From: Pseudomonadota bacterium
Lineage (GTDB): Bacteria > Pseudomonadota > Gammaproteobacteria > Xanthomonadales > Xanthomonadaceae
NCBI GenBank assembly: GCA_025355485.1
Contig: JANXZP010000145.1
Span: 1-6,582, forward strand
DNA length: 6,582 nt
Direction: 5' to 3'
The position numbers and the translations under genes were made by a program. Under the pieces are notes generated by a model. That model was not told where the DNA came from and ran no database searches. It saw only the letters and a list, made by a program, of their open reading frames with translations. Of this stretch, positions 4,878 to 6,582 are shown in pieces (position 1 is the stretch's first letter; each line of letters starts with the position of its first letter).

Positions 4878-5900
4878 CTACCTGTAGGCCACGCCGGCGC
4901 TTGCCGGGCCCGCCAACGGAATCACTTCGGTCCTGCTGAAGCCGACCTCGCGACACCACCGGGAGAAATCGGCGAAGGTGAAATCGAATGCGTCGCCGAA
5001 TTCGATCAGCATGTTGAGCGACATCATCAGCCCGAATGCGTTCTCGCGCCGCGCGTCGTCGATGAGGTTCTCGATGACGACGAACGCGCCGCCGGCAGGC
5101 AACGCATCGTAGGCCGCACGGATGAGGTGCATCTTCTTCTCGAGATTCCAGTCGTGCAGGATCATGCCCATCGTGATGACATCGGCCTTCGGCAGCGGGT
5201 CCGCGAAGAAATCGAGCGGTCGTGCTGAGACGCGATCGGCAAGCCCGGCGACTGCGATCTTCCGTTCCGCGATCGCGGTGGCGGCTGGAAGATCGGCGGA
5301 GGTGCAGCGGAGGTGAGGGTGCTTGCGGGCCACGAACATCGAGAGCTGGCCGGTCGCGCCGCCCACGTCGCACATCGTGTGATAACGGGAGAAATCGAAC
5401 TTGTCGGCGAAGGCCAGGAAATTGCCGGCGGAAATTCCGCTCATCGCATCCATGAATTGCTCGAGCCGCTCGGGCTTGCTGTAGAGCTCGGCGAACATGG
5501 ACGCGCCCGAATGCTTGACCTCGTTTTGCGGGCTGCCGGTGCGGAGCGCTTCGCTCAGGTCGCCCCAGAAAGGGTAAAGGCGGGCGTTGGCCATTTCCAG
5601 GAAGCCGCCGATGAAATGCGGATTGCTGCGATCGAGGAACAACGCGGTTTCAACCGTGTTGCGATAGCGCGCCTCGGGACCATCGCCGTCGCGCTCAAGA
5701 AAGTGAAGTGCAACCAACGTATCGAAGAAATCGGGATTGGCCCGTGGGTGCAACCCGAGCGCGTCCTGCAGCTCGCGGCCCGTTTTCGAAGAGGCGCCAA
5801 TCTCCGTGAAGAGCCCCAACTCCACTGCCGAGAGCAGTACCTTGGCCGGCCAGAACGCCATGCCGACTTCCATGATGCGTGCGGGGGAGACTGTGTTCAT
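4878..5900 (-). CDS. O-methyltransferase, family 2 type (acetylserotonin/hydroxyneurosporene-like)
   Basis: This is a 340-residue SAM-dependent methyltransferase of the usual length for the family. Residues about 8-110 form the winged-helix dimerisation domain (AKVLLSAVELGLFTEIG at 19-35). The catalytic domain starts near 175 with the SAM-binding loop CDVGGATGQLS (177-187), then an acidic strand end (SADLP, 201-205), VITMGMILHDW (241-251), where His249 corresponds to the catalytic base region of plant and bacterial OMTs, and the GGAFVVIENLIDD strand (270-282). Known members methylate hydroxyls of phenolics, polyketides or carotenoid intermediates; no biosynthetic genes surround it, so the substrate is open. 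The start at 5900 has AAGGA upstream at slightly long spacing. The longer frame to 6050 runs through the attC-like site and is not credible. Its immediate upstream DNA is the boundary with the presumed integron cassette. Confidence 0.93.
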   Translation of the reverse strand: MNTVSPARIMEVGMAFWPAKVLLSAVELGLFTEIGASSKTGRELQDALGLHPRANPDFFDTLVALHFLERDGDGPEARYRNTVETALFLDRSNPHFIGGFLEMANARLYPFWGDLSEALRTGSPQNEVKHSGASMFAELYSKPERLEQFMDAMSGISAGNFLAFADKFDFSRYHTMCDVGGATGQLSMFVARKHPHLRCTSADLPAATAIAERKIAVAGLADRVSARPLDFFADPLPKADVITMGMILHDWNLEKKMHLIRAAYDALPAGGAFVVIENLIDDARRENAFGLMMSLNMLIEFGDAFDFTFADFSRWCREVGFSRTEVIPLAGPASAGVAYR

Positions 5901-5963
5901 CGCTGAAGTTCCTTTCTGGGATCTGCCTGAGGATTCGTGGCAGGTTAGGTCAGGGTGTCCACT

Positions 5964-6006
5964 AAACCGAAGGAACCGTCGCGTCGGCTTGAATGAATTG
6001 TTAGGT
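5964..6006 (-). repeat. attC-like (59-base element) half site, degenerate
   Basis: Reading the minus strand, the core ACCTAAC (RYYYAAC type) at 6000-6006 is followed by AATTCATTCAAGCCGACGC, down to 5981. This is the first half that I remember for attC sites of aadA-type cassettes and of Xanthomonas integrons (translated signature NNSFKPTR). AAGCCGA (5984-5990) can pair with TCGGTTT (5964-5970) with one G-T pair, like the L''/L' stem. The expected far half ending in a GTTRRRY core is missing, so the site is truncated or decayed. The TAA stop of the adjoining ORF lies inside the core, as in real cassettes. Confidence 0.6.
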
Positions 6007-6582
6007 TGCACGCGGTATGCCCAGCTTGTTGTATCTACGAACTGCCTCATTCATTGCGATTTCGTAGAGAGGGTCGTGCAACTTTGTGTCCTTAATGAAC
6101 TTTACGAGATCAGGGTTGCTCAGGCCATAGATCATTCTGACCTGCTCGTCGTGGATGCGCCGTTTCTCAGCAGCAACTTCTTCTTGTTGTTTCCGCTCTT
6201 CAGCGAGTTTTGCTTTTCGCAGGCGACGCTCTTCTGCGGCCTTTTCTGCTTTTATGCGCTCTTGTTCCCGTAGGGCTGCGAGGTCAGCTTGGACTTTCTT
6301 ATAGCGATCAGCAGCAGTTTTCTCTAGGTTCAAGTTGCCTGGCTGCCGCCTCCATTTATCCAACTCTTCTCTGTTCTTTTCTCCAATTCCTTCATTCAGC
6401 TCGTACTTTTCCTCGCAGCGTTCTGCAAGAATTGCGATGTTCGCAATATAAGTGGCTGTTTCTAGATCGTTGAAGTGGCCGTAGGACTTCCAGCCGCGTG
6501 GAGTTCGTATGGAGACGCGATACTCCGCGATAGTGCTGTCTCTATAGACGCAGTTGCGCCCGAGTACCCAGCTAGACGTTTC
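6001..6582 (-). CDS. Cassette-like protein with possible AP2-like part and coiled coil (partial)
   Basis: The frame is open from the window edge to the TAA at 6001-6003 (193 residues); the start lies outside. An apparent TTG start at 6363 is internal, since coding continues upstream. No family is recognised with certainty. Visible residues 13-60 (YRVSIRTPRGWKSYGHFNDL, then TATYIANIAILAERCEEKY) resemble an AP2/integrase-like DNA-binding three-strand sheet plus helix. Residues 85-148 are a long Glu/Lys/Arg/Ala coiled coil. The end, NPDLVKFIKDTKLHDPLYEIAMNEAVRRYNK, is a compact helical segment. The DNA is clearly less GC-rich than the rest of the window (about 45% in a counted 60-base stretch) and uses codons differently. 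Together with the attC-like site at its 3' end this points to horizontal acquisition as an integron cassette. Confidence 0.75.
   Translation of the reverse strand, partial: ETSSWVLGRNCVYRDSTIAEYRVSIRTPRGWKSYGHFNDLETATYIANIAILAERCEEKYELNEGIGEKNREELDKWRRQPGNLNLEKTAADRYKKVQADLAALREQERIKAEKAAEERRLRKAKLAEERKQQEEVAAEKRRIHDEQVRMIYGLSNPDLVKFIKDTKLHDPLYEIAMNEAVRRYNKLGIPRAT

Noticed and set aside
4687..5373. A 228-codon minus-strand frame across the terminator and methyltransferase 3' end
   Set aside because: It is extremely Arg-rich, runs through the terminator, and overlaps the methyltransferase frame.
5313..5906. A 197-codon plus-strand frame opposite the methyltransferase
   Set aside because: It is antisense to the conserved dimerisation and SAM domains, with no Shine-Dalgarno or known motif.
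5944..5970. Possible insertion-sequence end around the AGTGGACACC stretch beside the attC-like site
   Set aside because: It has a faint resemblance to some IS3-type termini, but there is no second end, no transposase and no target duplication.
5901..6050. N-terminal extension of the methyltransferase containing NNSFKPTR
   Set aside because: The signature is the translation of an attC-like site, not of a protein domain, and the ATG at 5900 fits the family start.

Overview
The window looks like chromosomal DNA of a GC-rich proteobacterium. A gammaproteobacterium of the Xanthomonadales/Lysobacterales type (Rhodanobacter/Dyella/Lysobacter-like) is my best guess. The reasons are the codon use, the mix of small exported PepSY, DUF347 and RidA proteins, and an attC-like repeat whose translation reads NNSFKPTR. 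This assignment is inference; no rRNA or marker gene is present. Almost all genes lie on the minus strand, so transcription runs from high to low coordinates.

Right end (5964-6582): a lower-GC, partial ORF encodes a protein with a possible AP2-like N-terminal part and a long charged coiled coil. Its stop codon sits inside an attC-like half site. That is the arrangement of an integron gene cassette, although no integrase is in the window. Next comes an O-methyltransferase of the acetylserotonin/hydroxyneurosporene type (4878-5900, minus). It converges on a small exported Ala/Ser/Gln-rich protein (4349-4753, plus), and two strong hairpins, one of them a textbook intrinsic terminator, lie between them.

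Middle (2230-4210, minus): a tightly packed set runs GNAT acetyltransferase, then EamA/DMT exporter (3 bp gap), then a RidA-family protein (73 bp gap), probably one transcript. The EamA gene carries two tandem perfect palindromes that look like a REP-type element inserted in frame, in a cytoplasmic loop.

Left part (1-2008, minus): a DUF347/COG4705 multi-pass membrane protein, a small periplasmic PepSY protein, and the N-terminal 160 residues of a secreted M20 amidohydrolase. The DUF347 and PepSY genes are each preceded by a diverged copy of the same intergenic element of at least 125 bp. Six identical blocks occur in the same order in both copies, at similar distances from the two start codons. 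This is the most unexplained signal in the window and suggests either co-regulation or a dispersed repeat family. No tRNA, rRNA, CRISPR array, complete insertion sequence or integrase gene was seen, and no stretch longer than 300 bases lacks a gene.
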